A stretch of 64,000 bases of DNA. Origin: Hymenopus coronatus (Eukaryota > Arthropoda > Insecta > Mantodea > Hymenopodidae). Positions 61,287 to 64,000 of this stretch are shown here, piece by piece. The position numbers and the translations under genes were made by a program. The notes below the pieces were generated by a model. It was given only the letters and a program-made list of their open reading frames with translations, was not told the origin of the DNA and made no database searches. Positions within the stretch are counted from its first letter, which is position 1. Every line of letters starts with the position of its first letter. The stretch lies in NCBI GenBank assembly GCA_030762935.1, contig CM060883.1, positions 96,856,001 to 96,920,000 of the forward strand, written 5' to 3'.

Positions 61287-64000
61287 GAGTCTTGTTACGT
61301 TGCAAAGGATCGGCTGATTGAGATTGTGTAGCATAATTATTAACAGCGAGTCTTGTTCCGTTGCACAGTTTCGGCTGATTGAGATTGCGTAGCATAGTTA
61401 TTAACAGCCAGTCTTGTTTCCTTGCACATTTTCGGCTGATTGAGATAACGTATCATAATTATTAACATACTGTCTTGTTCCGTTGCACAGTTTCGGCTGA
61501 CTGAGATTGCGTATCATAATTATTAACAGCGAGTCTTGTTCTGTTGCACAGTTTCGGACGATTGAGATTGTGTAGCATAATTATCAAAGCCAGTCTTGTT
61601 TCCTTCCACAATTTCGGCTGATTGAGATTGCGTATCATAATTATTAACAGCGAGTCTTGTTCTGTTGCACAGTTTCGGCTGATTGAGATTGTGTAGCATA
61701 ATTATTAACAGCGAGTCTTGTTCCGTTGTACAGTTTCGGCTGATTGAGATTGTATAGCATAATTATTAACGGCAAGCCTTGTTGCACAGTTTCGACTGAT
61801 TGAAATTACGTATCATAATTATTAACATCGAGTCTTATTCCGTTGCACAGTTTTGGCTGATTGAGATTGCGTATCATAGTTATTAACAGCGAGTCTTGTT
61901 CCGTTGCACAGTTTCGGCTGATTGAATTGTGTAGCATAATTATTAACAGCGAGTCTTGTTGCATAGTTTCGGCTGATTGAGATTGTGTAGCATAATTATT
62001 AACAGCGAGTCTTGTTCCGTTTCACAGTTTCGGCTGATTGAGATTATGTAGCATAATTATTAACGGCAAGCCTTGGTGCACAGTTTCGACTGATTGAGAT
62101 TGCGTAGCATAAGTATTAACAGCGAGTCTTGCTTCCTTGCACAATTTTGGCTGATTGAGATTGTGTATTATAATTATTTACAGCGAGTCTTGTTGCACAG
62201 TTTCGGCTGATTGAGATTGTGTACCATAATCATTAACAGCGAGTCTTGTTTCCTTGCACAATTTCAGCTGATTCAGATCGCGTAGCATAATTATTAACAG
62301 CGAGTCTTCTTGCACAGTTTGGGCTGATAGAGATTGTGTAGCATAATTATTAAAGGCGAGACATGTTCCGTTGCACAGTTTCGGCTGATTGAGATTGCGT
62401 AGCATAATTATTAACAGCGAGTCTTGTTCCGGTGCACAGTTTCGGCTGATTGAGATTGTGTAGCATAATTATTAACAGCGAGTCTTGTTTCCTTGCACAA
62501 TTTCAGCTGATTGATATTGTGTAGCATAATTATTAACAGCGAGTTTTCTTTCCTAGCTCAATTTCGGCTGATTGAGATTGTGTAGCATAATTATTAACAG
62601 CGAGTCTTGTTCCGTTGCACAGTTTCGACTGATTGAGATTGTGCAGCATAATTATTAACAGCGAGTCTTGTTCCGTTGCACAGTTTCGGCTGATTGAGAT
62701 TGTGTATCATAATTATTAACAGCGGGTCTAGTTGCACAGTTTCGGCTGTTTGAGATTGCCTAGCATAATTATTAACAGCGAGTCTTGTTTCCTTGCACAG
62801 TTTCGGCTGATTGAGTTTGCGTAACATAATTATTAACAGCGAGTCTTGTTTCCTTGCACAGTTTCGGCTGATTGAGATTATGTATCATAATTATTAACAT
62901 CGGGTCTAGTTGCACAGTTTGGGCTGAATGAGATTGCGTGGCATAATTATTAACAGCGAGTCTTGTTTCCCTGCACAATTTCGGCTGAATGAGATTGTGT
63001 AGCATAATTATTAACAGGGTGTCTTGTTGCATAGTTTCGGCTGATTGAGATTGTGTAGCATAATTATTAACAGCGAGTCTTGTTCCGTTGCACAGTTTCG
63101 GCTGATTGAGATTGTGTAGCATAATTTTTAACAGCCAGTCTTGTTGCATAGTTTCGGCTGATTGAGATTGTGTAGCATAATTATTAAAAGCGAGTCTTGT
63201 TCCGTTGCACAGTTTCGGCTGATTGAGATTGTGTAGCCTAATTATTAACGGCAAGCCTTGTTGCACAGTTTCGACTGATTGAGATTGCGTAGCATAATTA
63301 TTAACAGCGAGTCTTGTTTCCTTGTACAATTTCGGCTGATTGAGATTGTGTATTATAATTATTAACAGCGAGACTTGTTGCACAGTTTCGGCTGATTGAG
63401 ATTGCGTATCATAATTATTAACACAAAATTTGTTGCACAATTTCAGCTGATTGTGATTGCGTAGCATGATTATTAACATCGAGTTTTGTTGCTTAGTTTA
63501 GGCTGATTGAGATTGCGTAGCATAAATATTAACAGCGAGTCTTGTTGCGCAGTTTCGTCTGATTGAGATTGCCTAGCATAATTATTAACGGCGAGTCTTG
63601 TTGCACAGGTGCGGCTGATTGAGATTGTGTAACATAATTATCAACAGCGAGTCTTGTTCCGTTGCACAGTTTCGGCTGATTGGGATTGTGTATCATAGTT
63701 ATTAACAGCGAGTCTTGTTGCACAGTTTCTGCTGATTGAGATTGTGTATCATAATTATTAACAGCGAGTCTTGTTTCCTTGCACAGTTTCGGCTGATTGA
63801 GAATGTGTATCATAATTATTAGCAGCGAGTCTTGTTGCACAGTTTCGGCTGATTGAGATTGTGTAGCATAATTATTAACATCGAGTCTTGTTGCACAGAT
63901 TCAGCTGATTGAGACTGTGTAGCCTGATTATTAACAGCGAGTCTTGTTGCACAGTTTCGGCTGATTGAGATCCTGTAGCATAATTATTAACAGTGAGTCT
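61287..64000 (+). repeat. Right-domain 2.9-kb segmental duplication, copy 2, cut by window end
   Basis: This is the partner of 55,243-58,127, still aligned at the last base of the window. Its left edge is a junction: just upstream, 60,680-61,280 follows the 52.8-53.5 kb series instead. It has lost three monomers relative to copy 1 and shows scattered substitutions, so it is clearly older than the 15-kb duplication. Confidence 0.87.

Larger units (their letters stand above)
1..64000 (+). repeat. Satellite DNA array, 61/56-bp monomers, whole window
   Basis: Every part of the window is built from one head-to-tail unit. In order it contains CACAGTTTCGGCTGATTGAG, then ATTGTGTAGC or ATTGCGTAGC, then ATAATTATTAACAGCGAG, then TCTTGTT, an optional 5-bp insert, and G before the next CACAG. 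Units abut directly with no unique spacer and no inverted segment. By length there are about 1,080-1,100 units. No coding gene, tRNA, rRNA, transposon or other non-satellite stretch was found, so the gene-free region is the full 64 kb. The array begins and ends mid-unit and must extend beyond both edges. The scale and higher-order structure are typical of eukaryotic constitutive heterochromatin; the chromosomal position is not visible. The family is not one I recognise. Confidence 0.98.
49031..64000 (+). repeat. Right domain: distinct satellite subfamily
   Basis: From 49,031 the array uses a different set of variant units. Diagnostic ones are TTTCCTAGCTCAATTTCGG (near 53,249, 53,432, 56,559, 61,053, 61,236 and 62,549), TTTCCTTGCTCAATTTCGG (near 51,403, 55,191 and 60,027), ACGTATCAT or AACGTATCAT followed by ATCGAGTCATG (49,090, 52,684, 58,878), TTCCGGTGCACAG, and short units with ATTATCAAAGCCAG. 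The GTTATCTTGCAG and TCTAGA markers of the middle domain are missing. Some units, such as ACTGTGTAGCCTGATTA and GATTGTGATTG, occur in all domains, so the family is the same. Internal duplications show this domain amplified independently. Confidence 0.85.

Noticed and set aside
62772..63479. Longest minus-strand open frame, 235 codons, and its relatives at 56898-57509 (203) and 53970-54443 (157)
   Set aside because: It is a 39-residue repeat produced by alternating 61- and 56-bp monomers and ends at the stop carried by the monomer. It has no conserved domain, its start and end shift between duplicates, and it matches dozens of shorter frames throughout the array.
1..64000. CRISPR array
   Set aside because: Units abut without unique spacers, the unit is 56-61 bp and variable, the array is far too long, and no cas-like gene is present.
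1..64000. CENP-B box in each monomer (TTTCGGCTGATTGAGAT)
   Set aside because: Only the TTCG....A half fits. The required CGGG-type right half is replaced by GAGA, so the motif is not a CENP-B box as known in primates.
1..64000. TATA-like promoters in ATAATTATTAA
   Set aside because: The same AT-rich core is present in every monomer with no gene downstream. It is a property of the satellite, not a positioned promoter.
1..64000. Telomeric repeat or minisatellite within a protein gene
   Set aside because: The unit does not contain a telomeric hexamer-type motif, the plus strand has stops in all frames of the monomer, and no non-repetitive gene sequence is seen in the window.

Overview
The whole 64 kb window is one uninterrupted tandem satellite array. 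I found no gene, RNA gene, transposon or unique-sequence interruption, and the array runs off both ends. The unit comes in two lengths: a 61-bp long form (L) and a 56-bp short form (S). L carries an extra 5 bp, usually CCGTT or TCCTT, between CTTGTT and GCACAG. At a mean of about 59 bp the window holds roughly 1,080-1,100 units, all head to tail on the same strand. The consensus is about 40% G+C. An array of this size, with higher-order structure and recent duplications, is typical of eukaryotic heterochromatin (centromeric, pericentromeric or subtelomeric). I do not recognise the satellite family and cannot name the species.

Layout. (1) 1-6,191: the most heterogeneous part, with only local duplications (offsets 1,638 and 356 bp). 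(2) 6,192-18,542: variant monomers recur in the same order at offsets of about 3.9-4.6 kb, a loose higher-order repeat (HOR) of some 65-78 monomers. (3) 18,543-33,786 and 33,787-49,030: two directly adjacent copies of a 15,244-bp block. They look identical, private point variants included. Each copy is itself a mosaic: its 19,939-25,446 part is a near-copy of 12,841-18,511, and it holds a nested 2,585-bp repeat at offset 4,566. (4) 49,031-64,000: a different subfamily with its own diagnostic monomers. It starts exactly where the 15,244-bp repeat ends and has its own segmental duplications (offsets 1,012, about 6,044 to 5,873, and about 7,860 to 7,803 bp).

The minus strand shows many open frames of 60-235 codons. 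They follow from monomer length: 61 + 56 = 117 = 3 x 39, so an alternating L/S run stays in frame, while other orders run into a TAA carried by the monomer. I treat none of them as genes.

The window therefore records how an array evolves: changes in whole-monomer steps, joins at homologous positions in the monomer, and large recent block duplication. At the monomer's CpG positions, TpG and CpA variants both occur, which suggests past cytosine methylation. The main caution is that a perfect 15-kb tandem duplication in a satellite can also be an assembly artefact.
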